Source of the DNA: CAZKTO01 sp964555685
Lineage (GTDB): Bacteria > Chloroflexota > Dehalococcoidia > SHYB01
Assembly: GCA_964555685.1 (NCBI GenBank)
Contig: CAZKTO010000097.1
Location: 1 to 5,874 of the forward strand
Reading direction: 5' to 3'
DNA: 5,874 nt
In this document: one piece after another, positions 1 through 5,874 of the stretch
Layout: the number at the start of each line of letters is the position of its first letter
Position numbering within the stretch: the first letter of the stretch is position 1
The notes under the pieces: model-generated
The model's database searches: none
Told to the model about the DNA's origin: nothing
The model's input: the letters and a program-made list of their open reading frames with translations, nothing else
Made by a program: the position numbers and the translations under genes

Positions 1-10
1 AGAGGCTTTC

Positions 11-116
11 CCCAGGCCCCTTCCAGAAAACTTTAGAGGTGGAGGAGCGAGGGGGTGGGCCCCCAGGGCCCACCCCCTCGCTCCTCCACGCCTAAGGTTC
101 TTTGGGAGGGTCTGGG
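11..116 (+). repeat. Long nested GC-rich hairpin (palindromic repeat or structured RNA)
   Basis: A perfect 24-bp inverted repeat (arms 39-62 and 66-89) closes on a 3-base loop at 63-65. After a 2x2 internal loop (37-38/90-91) pairing continues outward, imperfectly, between about 11-36 and 92-116. In that outer stem most departures from Watson-Crick pairing are G-U in the plus-strand RNA (for example 32 with 96, 26 with 102 and 16 with 111), but would be A-C mismatches in the minus-strand RNA. This hints that the plus strand is the transcribed, folded one. No U-tract follows on the plus strand, so it is not a canonical intrinsic terminator. It may be a dispersed palindromic element of the genome or part of a non-coding RNA. 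The inverted repeat is seen directly; the function is unknown. Confidence 0.8.
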
Positions 117-146
117 AACACCTTTCTGTCAAGAAAGGGTTCCCAG
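112..146 (+). repeat. Second stem-loop, overlapping the foot of the long hairpin
   Basis: Arms 112-127 and 132-146 pair over 15 bp with a single bulged A at 120. They enclose the tetraloop at 128-131 and show the pattern CCTTTCT/AGAAAGG at the tip and CTGGGAAC/GTTCCCAG at the base. Bases 112-116 can pair either here or with the left foot of the preceding hairpin (about 11-16), so the two stems cannot both be complete. No U-run follows. It probably belongs to the same repeat or RNA as the long hairpin. Confidence 0.7.
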
Positions 147-170
147 GACAACCGAACGACCCTGCCTATA

Positions 171-315
171 GAGGGGCTAGCCCTTAGCGGCTCTGGGTGG
201 CAGCACCCATTCCCGGGCCTTGCTCCAGGTTTAGCATGGGCGCGCAGCGCAGGCGCTGAATCCGTGGCCTGTGGCGCCGTCGCGTCCCAACATCGCTCGT
301 GAGGGCTAACCCTTT
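171..315 (+). ncRNA. Candidate structured RNA, unknown class
   Basis: Bases 171-186 can pair with 300-315 as a closing stem: 12 Watson-Crick pairs, 3 G-U and 1 mismatch (177/309). Inside it lie a further short helix (186-190 with 293-297, in register only if 298-301 bulge), a perfect 6-bp hairpin with a GCAG loop (194-209), and a stem 237-244/281-289 with one bulged U at 285. That last stem is stacked on the hairpin 245-258. The G-U pairs again favour the plus-strand RNA. I checked it against remembered core motifs of SRP RNA, RNase P RNA, tmRNA, tRNA and common riboswitches and recognised none. It sits 113 bases before the zinc-ribbon gene, so it could be a leader or a free-standing RNA. GC-rich DNA folds easily, so this is a hypothesis. 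Confidence 0.3.
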
Positions 316-427
316 GATTACCCTAGCGTTCACTCTAACGGAGGATTCGCAAGAGCTGGTCGTCCACACGAGATAGATACCGGCCAGGCCCCCGCGGGCC
401 AGCCGATGGAAGCCAGGAGCAGTCCCC

Positions 428-613
428 ATGATGTGGCTCAAGGCGTGCCCCCGGTGTCAAGGCGATCTGTACGCGGGCGGTGACCGGCACGGAAGGTACA
501 TCGCGTGCGCCCAGTGCGGCCATACCCTCAACGACGCCCAGGAGCGGGCCCTCTCGCTCCGCCCCCTGCGCCGGCAGCTCCACCGGGCCGGTCTTGCCGC
601 CGCCGGCCGGTAG
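428..613 (+). CDS. Small zinc-ribbon protein
   Basis: A 61-residue cytosolic protein with an N-terminal zinc ribbon: Cys7-x2-Cys10 and Cys27-x2-Cys30, each pair forming a knuckle (CPRC and CAQC-G). The linker has the hydrophobic and glycine pattern usual for such ribbons (GDLY near 12-15, then GRYIACAQCG). The C-terminal half is Arg/Leu-rich and featureless. Start: ATG at 428, preceded by AGGAG at 415-419 with an 8-base gap; a second ATG at 431 is equally in frame. Stand-alone mini ribbons with the CPRC-xGDLY pattern occur in GC-rich soil bacteria and are mostly unnamed; nucleic-acid or protein binding is the usual guess, not shown here. It lies 91 bp upstream of the HAD gene on the same strand, but that gene has its own promoter. 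The cysteine pattern and ribosome-binding site make it convincingly real; its function is unknown. Confidence 0.75.
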   Translation: MMWLKACPRCQGDLYAGGDRHGRYIACAQCGHTLNDAQERALSLRPLRRQLHRAGLAAAGR

Positions 614-647
614 GCGCCCGCACGCAGCGTTTTGCGTCCTCCTTCGG

Positions 648-676
648 TTGACAGGGCTCGTGGCCCATGTCACAAT
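648..676 (+). promoter_or_regulatory. Sigma70-type promoter for the HAD gene
   Basis: A perfect -35 TTGACA (648-653) is followed by a 17-base spacer and a -10 CACAAT (671-676, 4 of 6 consensus positions). The predicted start is near 683, just before the AGGAGG ribosome-binding site at 691-696 and the GTG start at 705. The spacer holds a GGGC/GCCC inverted repeat (654-657/663-666). The motifs are seen directly; activity is inferred. Confidence 0.6.
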
Positions 677-704
677 GTCCGCGACCGAATAGGAGGACCG
701 TACT

Positions 705-1049
705 GTGACACTCATTAGCTTCGACATAGACGGTACCATGGTGTTCGGTTCGCCTCCCGGCACCATCACGCCAGACGTCGTCCGAAGGGCCAAGTCGATG
801 GGCTTCATCGTCGGCAGCGCCTCGGACCGTCCCATCAGCAACCAGGTCCAGCTCTGGCAGGAGCACGCCGTCGAGGTGGACTTCGTCTCGCTGAAGCATC
901 GGCTGACCGAGATCAAGGACCGCTTCGAGGCGACGCGCCACGTCCACATCGGCGACACGGAGATGGACCGCTACTTCGCCACCCAGGCCGGCTTCGACTT
1001 CTACTTCGTGCACGAGCTGCCCAAAGAGATCGACGCCTGGTTGTACTAG
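705..1049 (+). CDS. Minimal capless HAD-superfamily hydrolase-like protein
   Basis: A 114-residue protein with all four HAD motifs: motif I FDIDGT with the nucleophile Asp7 and Asp9; motif II serine in VGSASD (Ser38 or Ser40); a motif III lysine (Lys64 in SLKH, or Lys71); motif IV HIGDTEMD with Asp84 and Asp88. These would support Mg-dependent phosphoryl transfer. It is much shorter than typical HAD phosphatases (about 200-270 residues), with no room for a C1 or C2 cap. Capless HADs often act on large or protein-borne substrates, but the substrate cannot be read here. Start: GTG at 705 with a strong AGGAGG at 691-696 and an 8-base gap. It follows the zinc-ribbon gene and converges on the SAM hydrolase gene, whose stop lies 28 bp beyond. 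Family assignment is firm; the reaction is unknown. Confidence 0.85.
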   Translation: MTLISFDIDGTMVFGSPPGTITPDVVRRAKSMGFIVGSASDRPISNQVQLWQEHAVEVDFVSLKHRLTEIKDRFEATRHVHIGDTEMDRYFATQAGFDFYFVHELPKEIDAWLY

Positions 1050-1067
1050 GGCGGTCTCGCGCCGCCC
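1049..1067. repeat. GC hairpin in the convergent gap
   Basis: GGGCGG (1049-1054) and CCGCCC (1062-1067) form a 6-bp stem around a 7-base loop, filling most of the gap between the convergent stops of the HAD gene and the SAM hydrolase gene. Neither strand has a U-run after the stem, so it is at best a weak or factor-assisted bidirectional terminator, or a 3'-end stabiliser. Confidence 0.4.
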
Positions 1068-1077
1068 GCGGCGACGG

Positions 1078-1905
1078 CTACCGGCGAGGGCGCACCTCGA
1101 CGACGTGGCCGCGCTGCAAACCCAATACCCGCGCGGCGCTGCCGCCATTGACGGCGATCTCCAGGTAGCCGCTGCTGCCCATCAGCGCCAGCGTCCCGTC
1201 CCGGTCCGCGTAGGTGCGGGCCAGCCCCTGGACCGTCGCGCCCGCGACTCGCACCTCCACCTCCTCGCCCGGCAGGTCCTCGCGCCTGAGATTCGTCACC
1301 GCGTTCCCGAAGGCGTCGATATGGATGACGCGACCGCGGACCGCCCCGCCGGGCCCGGCGGAGGGCGCAGGCGCGTCCAGGTAGCGGACCGCGGAGAGGG
1401 CCGGGCCCATCTGCTCCAGCGGGACGCCCGACGCCAGGTGCGCGGCCGCCGGCGCGAAGACGTCCCGCCCGTGGAAGGTGGCGCTCACGCGGGGGAGACG
1501 GTAGCGCGCCTCCAAGAGCTCGTGAGCCCTGGCGCCCTGCGGCAGCGGCCCCGTCAGGGGCCCGCGAGGGTCTCGCCGCGCCGCGGGCGGGGGGAGCGCG
1601 AGAGCCAGGCTCAGGACCCCATTGTCCGGCGCCACGAACAGGCTGCCGCGCCAGGAGACGGCGATGGGCTTGCGCTGGGCGCCCACGCCCGGGTCGACGA
1701 CGGCGACGTGGACCGTCCCCTCCGGGAAGAAACCATGGGTGGCGCTCAGGACGAAGGCGCCGTGGAGGACATCCTGCGGCGGCACCTGGTGGCTCACGTC
1801 GACGATGACGGCCGTGGGGAGGATGGACAGGATGACGCCCTTCATGGACGCCACGTAGCCGTCGGCGAGGCCGAAGTCCGTCGTGAGCGTGATGATGGGG
1901 GCCAT
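1078..1905 (-). CDS. S-adenosyl-L-methionine hydroxide adenosyltransferase (SAM hydrolase, DUF62 family)
   Basis: A 275-residue member of the SAM-dependent chlorinase/fluorinase/hydrolase family, cytosolic. Known family members of the hydrolase type convert SAM plus water to adenosine and L-methionine. The N-terminal domain opens with IITLTTDFG (Asp10) and carries VDPGVG. The water-activating Asp-Arg-His triad of the hydrolases is visible as Asp71, Arg78 (7 residues apart, as in the archaeal enzymes) and His145 in FHGRD. The C-terminal domain has the purine/Met-binding region DAFGNAVTN (187-195). The intact triad argues for hydrolysis rather than halogenation. A Pro/Arg-rich stretch at about 105-125 looks like a loop insertion. 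Start: ATG at 1905 begins the conserved N-terminus; an in-frame GTG at 1911 would add two residues; no Shine-Dalgarno is clear for either. The gene is 42 bp downstream of secG, with a hairpin between them, and is probably last in the gatB-secG unit. Confidence 0.92.
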   Translation of the reverse strand: MAPIITLTTDFGLADGYVASMKGVILSILPTAVIVDVSHQVPPQDVLHGAFVLSATHGFFPEGTVHVAVVDPGVGAQRKPIAVSWRGSLFVAPDNGVLSLALALPPPAARRDPRGPLTGPLPQGARAHELLEARYRLPRVSATFHGRDVFAPAAAHLASGVPLEQMGPALSAVRYLDAPAPSAGPGGAVRGRVIHIDAFGNAVTNLRREDLPGEEVEVRVAGATVQGLARTYADRDGTLALMGSSGYLEIAVNGGSAARVLGLQRGHVVEVRPRR

Positions 1906-1920
1906 GGACACGGCTTGACG

Positions 1921-1940
1921 CGCCCCGACGAGTCGGGGCG
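1921..1940 (-). promoter_or_regulatory. Intercistronic hairpin between secG and the SAM hydrolase gene
   Basis: CGCCCCGAC (1921-1929) and its perfect complement GTCGGGGCG (1932-1940) form a 9-bp palindrome, realistically an 8-bp stem with a 4-base loop. It starts 7 bases after the secG stop and ends 15 bases before the ATG at 1905, where a ribosome-binding site would be expected. No U-tract follows in the minus-strand RNA, so it is not a standard terminator. It may attenuate expression, mark an mRNA processing site or control translation initiation. Confidence 0.5.
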
Positions 1941-1947
1941 GCGCCGC

Positions 1948-2163
1948 TCAGACGACGTTGGCGCTGACGAGGGATACGACCACGAAGACGATGGAGAGCA
2001 GGATGGTGCCGCGGAAGAGGGTCTGCTCGAACCCCCGACGGGTCTTGAAGGTGGAGTAGGTGGTGCCGAAGAACCCGCTGCCGATCCCCTTCACCTGGAG
2101 CAGGATCAGCGCGACCAGGATGATCGAAAGGAAGATCTGCACGTAGTTGAACGCCGTCTCCAT
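1948..2163 (-). CDS. secG: Preprotein translocase subunit SecG
   Basis: A 71-residue inner-membrane protein of the SecYEG channel that assists SecA-driven export. It shows the SecG plan: a first transmembrane helix at about 6-23 ending in LLQV, then the conserved Gly-rich cytoplasmic loop (GIGSGFFG, 26-33) and the FKTRRGFE segment (39-46), then a second helix at about 53-70. It lacks the Ala/Gly-rich C-terminal tail of the longer enterobacterial form (110 residues in E. coli); such short forms are common outside gamma-proteobacteria. Start: ATG at 2163 with AGGAG (complement of 2174-2178) and a 10-base gap. It lies 20 bp after the gatB stop, so co-transcription and possibly translational coupling with gatB are likely. 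Confidence 0.93.
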   Translation of the reverse strand: METAFNYVQIFLSIILVALILLQVKGIGSGFFGTTYSTFKTRRGFEQTLFRGTILLSIVFVVVSLVSANVV

Positions 2164-2183
2164 GGCGTGGTCGCTCCTGTCTC

Positions 2184-3692
<1,509 letters not shown>

Positions 3693-3753
3693 GGCTGGGT
3701 CGCGGACGGGGAGCGCGCTTCAGGGCAGGCGGCAGGCGCCGCGCGCACGCTTC

Positions 3754-3762
3754 AGTATATCA
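3754..3762 (-). promoter_or_regulatory. gatB: Extended -10 promoter for gatB-secG
   Basis: On the minus strand the sequence reads TGATATACT: a -10 box TATACT (3754-3759, 5 of 6 consensus) preceded by the TG of an extended -10 element (3761-3762). The -35 position is CT-rich with no good match, which extended -10 promoters tolerate. The start would be near 3747, giving a leader of about 55 bases before the gatB ATG. This is an AT-rich patch in an otherwise GC-rich 192-bp gap. Confidence 0.5.
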
Positions 3763-3884
3763 CGGGAGTTCAGAGGGAGAGGGAGCATCGGAGGCGGGAA
3801 AAACTATCATGCCGGAGGCAGGTCAAGGCTCACCCACGCGCAGATTTCGGCGCCAAGCCCTCAATCTTGATGGCCCGGAGCGCA

Positions 3885-4328
3885 TCATCCTTTGCGTAGC
3901 GCGTCGTCATCGACTCGGAGCCTCCCAGCCTCGGTGAGCTGGTGGCAGACCCCGACGACTACCTCATCCGGGATATTGAGCCTGTCGGCGACCTCGGACA
4001 TGTACAGCGTCTTCCCCTTCGCAAACAGGCCCAGTATCTCTTTTCGCGCCTGTGCCCTTGCTATGGAGCGACGGACAACCATGGAGTGCCTTGGCAAAGG
4101 CACCTTGAGGGTCTGGACCGCTCTCTCGAGTTTGGTGATTCTTGCATTCAGGACTTCGACTTCAGCGCGCAGATTTCGGGGGAGCGGGCCCTGCCCCACG
4201 GCCGCGATCTGCTGGGTGCGCTTGAGCCCAGCCGCCTTGCGCGGCCTGCGTATCTGCGCGGTAGCCACGGTCTCGCTCACTCGGTCAGGTGTGAGAACAC
4301 TGTACCACAAGGGGCGCAGCGGGTGCAC
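3885..4328 (-). CDS. Unrecognised protein with coiled coil and C-terminal winged-helix-like domain
   Basis: A 147-residue protein of no family I can name. A basic N-terminal segment (about 26-37, RRPRKAAGLKR) leads to a heptad-like helix (about 52-77, with Leu/Val/Ile spacing typical of a short coiled coil). The C-terminal region (about 90-141) reads as a winged helix-turn-helix: an ARKEILGLF helix, then MSEVADRLNIPDEVVVGVCH (the recognition-type pair) and LTEAGRLRVDD as a wing. A DNA-binding or dimerising regulator is a reasonable inference. Start is uncertain: GTG at 4328 is the farthest; GTG at 4280 (131 residues, beginning VSETVATAQ) fits better with the basic segment being near the N-terminus. 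Neither has a Shine-Dalgarno. Its G+C (near 58% in a sampled 60-base stretch) is lower than gatB's (75% in another), suggesting foreign origin or weaker selection. It stands alone between the MBL hydrolase gene and gatB. Confidence 0.65.
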   Translation of the reverse strand: MHPLRPLWYSVLTPDRVSETVATAQIRRPRKAAGLKRTQQIAAVGQGPLPRNLRAEVEVLNARITKLERAVQTLKVPLPRHSMVVRRSIARAQARKEILGLFAKGKTLYMSEVADRLNIPDEVVVGVCHQLTEAGRLRVDDDALRKG

Positions 4329-4356
4329 GAGCTGCCAACGCGGGCAACACCTGAAC

Positions 4357-4440
4357 CTATCCCGAAATGTCGTTAATCAGGTTAAGGTTTCACCCCCACC
4401 CTCACCCTCCCCCATCAAGGGGGAGGGAATTTCGGGATGG
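4357..4440. repeat. Nested palindromic intergenic repeat
   Basis: An outer inverted repeat pairs 4357-4368 with 4429-4440 (ATCCCGAAAT/ATTTCGGGAT perfect over 10 bp plus one G-T and one G-C). Inside it a second palindrome, CCCTCCCCC (4405-4413) and GGGGGAGGG (4419-4427), surrounds the loop ATCAA. A C-rich track (4391-4407, CCCCCACCCTCACCC) precedes it. The CCCTCCCCC-loop-GGGGGAGGG form resembles palindromic repeats scattered in intergenic regions of many GC-rich bacteria. It begins 2 bases after the MBL hydrolase stop, so it lies in that mRNA's 3' end; with no U-tract it is not a canonical terminator but could stabilise or end the transcript. Confidence 0.65.
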
Positions 4441-4442
4441 CT

Positions 4443-5282
4443 TCAGACCTGGACGGACCGCAGCCTGAGCCGGCCGTCGGGGCCGGCCTCGAGGTAGCCG
4501 GCGCGGCGCTCCGTCTCGTGGTCGAAGAGGACCAACCACTGCTCCTTGAGCGCCTGGGCCAGAAGCTCGCGCTTGCGGTCGAGGAGCTCGACGGGATAGA
4601 GGTCGTAGCCCTGGGAGTAGGGCAGCGGGAGGTGGTGGGCGGTCGGGATGAGGTCGCCGAAGAAGCAGGCCTTGCGCCCACCCACCTCCAGGAGCACGAT
4701 CTGGTGCCCGGCCGTGTGGCCGCCCGTGCGCCGGCACGCGACGCCCGGCGCCACCTGCGTGTCGCCATCGAGGAGCTCGAGCTGGCCGGCGGCGCGCAGC
4801 GGCTCGATGTCCTCCTCGAAGTAGCCGGCGGCGTTGCGCTCGTTGGGGCTGGTGGCCTCGGCCCAGTCGGCCCGCTGGGCCAGGTGCTGGGCGCGCGGGA
4901 AGGTCACGCGCAGCGCATCGGCGGGCGAGCGGTGCGTCGCGCCGCCGGCGTGGTCGAAGTGCAGGTGGCTGAAGAGCACGTAGTCGATGTCGCGGGGCTC
5001 GAGGCCGTGCGCGGCGAGATCGGCGACGAGCCTTCCCGCATCCATGGCGAAGAGGCCCTGCCGCTTGGGCGGGTGCTTGGTCCCCACGCCCGTGTCCACG
5101 AGGATGTTCTTGCCGCCCGCGCGGATGAGGGGGCAGTTGAGGCTGACGGTCACTCGGTTCCGCTCGTCGGGCGGCATGAGGCGCTCCCAGAGGACCTTGG
5201 GGACGACGCCGAAGAAGGCGCCGCCATCGAAGCGCATGGCGCCGTCGTTCAGCATATCGATGCGCAGGTCGCCGAGGTTCAT
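4443..5282 (-). CDS. Metallo-beta-lactamase-fold hydrolase
   Basis: A 279-residue cytosolic protein (no signal peptide) with a full two-metal MBL site: SHLHFDHAGG gives His106, His108, Asp110 and His111; GGHTAGH gives His179; FFGD gives the bridging Asp200; LFDHE gives His245. The layout, with an N-terminal extension of about 45 residues before SLNCPLI and the LVDTG strand (61-65), is that of the lactonase/methyl-parathion-hydrolase-like branch rather than glyoxalase II or true beta-lactamases. The substrate cannot be read from the sequence. Start: ATG at 5282, beginning MNLGDLRIDML; it lacks a Shine-Dalgarno and lies 16 bp after the SDR stop, joined to it by a tiny ORF with ATGA overlaps at both ends, so it is probably translated from the SDR mRNA. 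Together they look like a small catabolic or detoxifying pair, which is inference. Confidence 0.9.
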   Translation of the reverse strand: MNLGDLRIDMLNDGAMRFDGGAFFGVVPKVLWERLMPPDERNRVTVSLNCPLIRAGGKNILVDTGVGTKHPPKRQGLFAMDAGRLVADLAAHGLEPRDIDYVLFSHLHFDHAGGATHRSPADALRVTFPRAQHLAQRADWAEATSPNERNAAGYFEEDIEPLRAAGQLELLDGDTQVAPGVACRRTGGHTAGHQIVLLEVGGRKACFFGDLIPTAHHLPLPYSQGYDLYPVELLDRKRELLAQALKEQWLVLFDHETERRAGYLEAGPDGRLRLRSVQV

Positions 5283-5302
5283 GGGAGGACGATCCGCATC
5301 AT
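5279..5302 (-). other. Seven-codon linking ORF with ATGA overlaps at both ends
   Basis: The SDR stop TGA (5301-5299) sits in an ATGA whose ATG (5302-5300) opens a 7-codon frame (MMRIVLP). That frame stops at TGA 5281-5279, inside the ATGA that opens the MBL hydrolase gene. Such ATGA junctions support termination-reinitiation coupling, and the MBL gene has no Shine-Dalgarno of its own. This may be chance, since ATGA is a short motif. Confidence 0.25.
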
Positions 5303-5874
5303 GCCTCGCGCTCGCTGCCGGGCGGCGAGGGGTTGACGAGCCCCTGCGTGAGGGAGGCGGGCATGACCTTGGCGAGCTCCTCCTGCGTCCAGCGGCCCTC
5401 CTTGTAGATCGACCGGGCGACGGTCAGGGGCTGGTACCAGGAGAACCGGCTGCCAGTGGAGCCGAAGAGCTGGCCGTTGACCTCCCTGGCGGCCTCGGTG
5501 CAGAGGAAGACGACCAATGGCGCCAGGTGCTCCGGCGGCTGCGGCTGGACACGGAAGAGCTGGGACGACCGCTCGAAGGCGGTGAGCGGTCGCGTCTCCC
5601 GCGCCTGGACGGCCCGGCGGATGGAGTTGCGGAGCATGCGCGTGTCCGTGGGGCCCGGGCAGACGGCGTTGACGGTGACGCCGAAGTGGCCCAGATCGCG
5701 GGCCATGGTGTTGGTCATGCCGAAGATGCCCCCCTTGGCCGCGCCGTAGTTGACGCGCTCGGTGCTGCCCACCAGGCCCGCCGCCGAGGAGATGTTCACG
5801 ATGCGCCCGAACCTGCGCGCCATCATCGGCTGGCAGGCGTGGCGCGAGCAGTTGAAGGCCCCCTTGAGATGCAC
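5299..5874 (-). CDS. Short-chain dehydrogenase/reductase, N-terminus outside the window
   Basis: The last 191 codons of an SDR oxidoreductase. The Rossmann nucleotide-binding half (TGxxxGxG and NNAG) is missing because the gene runs off the right edge; the GTG at the edge is an internal codon of the usual V-x-LKGAF-x-CSRHA segment, not a start. Visible are the catalytic serine in NISSAAG (residue 30 of this fragment) and YGAAK with Tyr43 and Lys47, 13 and 17 residues later as in classical SDRs, then VNAVCPGPTDT (68-78), which helps hold the cofactor. Beyond the usual end (VNGQLFGSTGS) it has a tail of roughly 45 residues with an IYKEGRWTQEELAKVMP pattern, seen in a subset of SDRs related to multifunctional or hydroxysteroid/acyl-CoA dehydrogenases. 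Substrate unknown. It is the first visible gene of the pair with the MBL hydrolase. Confidence 0.9.
   Translation of the reverse strand: MHLKGAFNCSRHACQPMMARRFGRIVNISSAAGLVGSTERVNYGAAKGGIFGMTNTMARDLGHFGVTVNAVCPGPTDTRMLRNSIRRAVQARETRPLTAFERSSQLFRVQPQPPEHLAPLVVFLCTEAAREVNGQLFGSTGSRFSWYQPLTVARSIYKEGRWTQEELAKVMPASLTQGLVNPSPPGSEREA

Noticed and set aside
39..89. Long hairpin as an intrinsic terminator
   Set aside because: No U-tract follows on the plus strand; on the minus strand the nearest T-run is short and several bases away. The stem is also far longer than typical terminators.
314..341. Promoter for the zinc-ribbon gene (TTGATT with TAACGG 16 bases on)
   Set aside because: The -35 match is partial and the -10 box matches only the first two consensus bases, so it is not better than chance.
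184..441. 85-codon open frame on the minus strand in the leader region
   Set aside because: No domain, no Shine-Dalgarno that I could see, and it overlaps the inverted-repeat-rich region and the start of the zinc-ribbon gene.
528..1148. 206-codon open frame on the minus strand over the HAD gene
   Set aside because: The plus-strand HAD frame carries all four catalytic motifs and a strong ribosome-binding site; the antisense product shows none.
3805..3823. Terminator for the winged-helix gene: small stem followed by a T-run on the minus strand
   Set aside because: The stem (TGCC/GGCA with a 3-base loop) has only four base pairs and is separated from the T-run by several bases.
3837..4179. 14-bp direct repeat CGCGCAGATTTCGG at 3837-3850 and 4166-4179
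   Set aside because: One copy is inside a gene and the other in the gap beyond its end, with no further structure. A single 14-bp match is only mildly unlikely in a window of this size.
4437..5336. 299-codon open frame on the plus strand over the MBL hydrolase gene
   Set aside because: It is antisense to a gene with the complete set of metal ligands; the product is Val/Ala/Glu-rich shadow sequence.

Overview
This is a GC-rich bacterial window (some stretches of gatB exceed 70% G+C) with a conserved housekeeping core and no plasmid, phage, transposase or CRISPR hallmarks. The high G+C, GC-rich palindromic intergenic repeats, a CPRC-type mini zinc ribbon and the gene mix suggest an uncultivated soil or subsurface lineage of the Rokubacteria/Methylomirabilota (NC10) type. 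That placement is inference: no rRNA or other decisive marker is present.

Layout. Positions 1-427 hold no convincing gene but are dense in inverted repeats: a very strong nested hairpin (11-116, core arms 39-62/66-89), a second hairpin sharing bases with it (112-146), and a possible multi-branched RNA fold (171-315). Next come two small plus-strand genes: a 61-residue zinc-ribbon protein (428-613) and a 114-residue capless HAD-like protein (705-1049), the latter behind a good sigma70-type promoter and a strong Shine-Dalgarno.

From 1078 to the right edge every gene is on the minus strand, converging on the HAD gene across a 28-bp gap. In transcription order (right to left): an SDR oxidoreductase cut by the window edge (5299-5874), a metallo-beta-lactamase-fold hydrolase (4443-5282), a palindromic repeat (4357-4440), an unrecognised coiled-coil/winged-helix protein (3885-4328), a 192-bp gap with a likely extended -10 promoter, then gatB (2184-3692), secG (1948-2163) and a SAM hydroxide adenosyltransferase/SAM hydrolase (1078-1905).

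How the genes fit together. gatB-secG-SAM hydrolase look like one short transcription unit: tRNA-dependent amidation, protein export and SAM turnover. GatB's partners GatA and GatC are not adjacent. SDR and MBL hydrolase are tightly linked and probably form a catabolic enzyme pair. The most interesting unexplained material is the first ~345 bases, where base pairing, including G-U pairs that work only in the plus-strand RNA, suggests one or two structured RNAs. I did not find a clearly novel multi-gene system.
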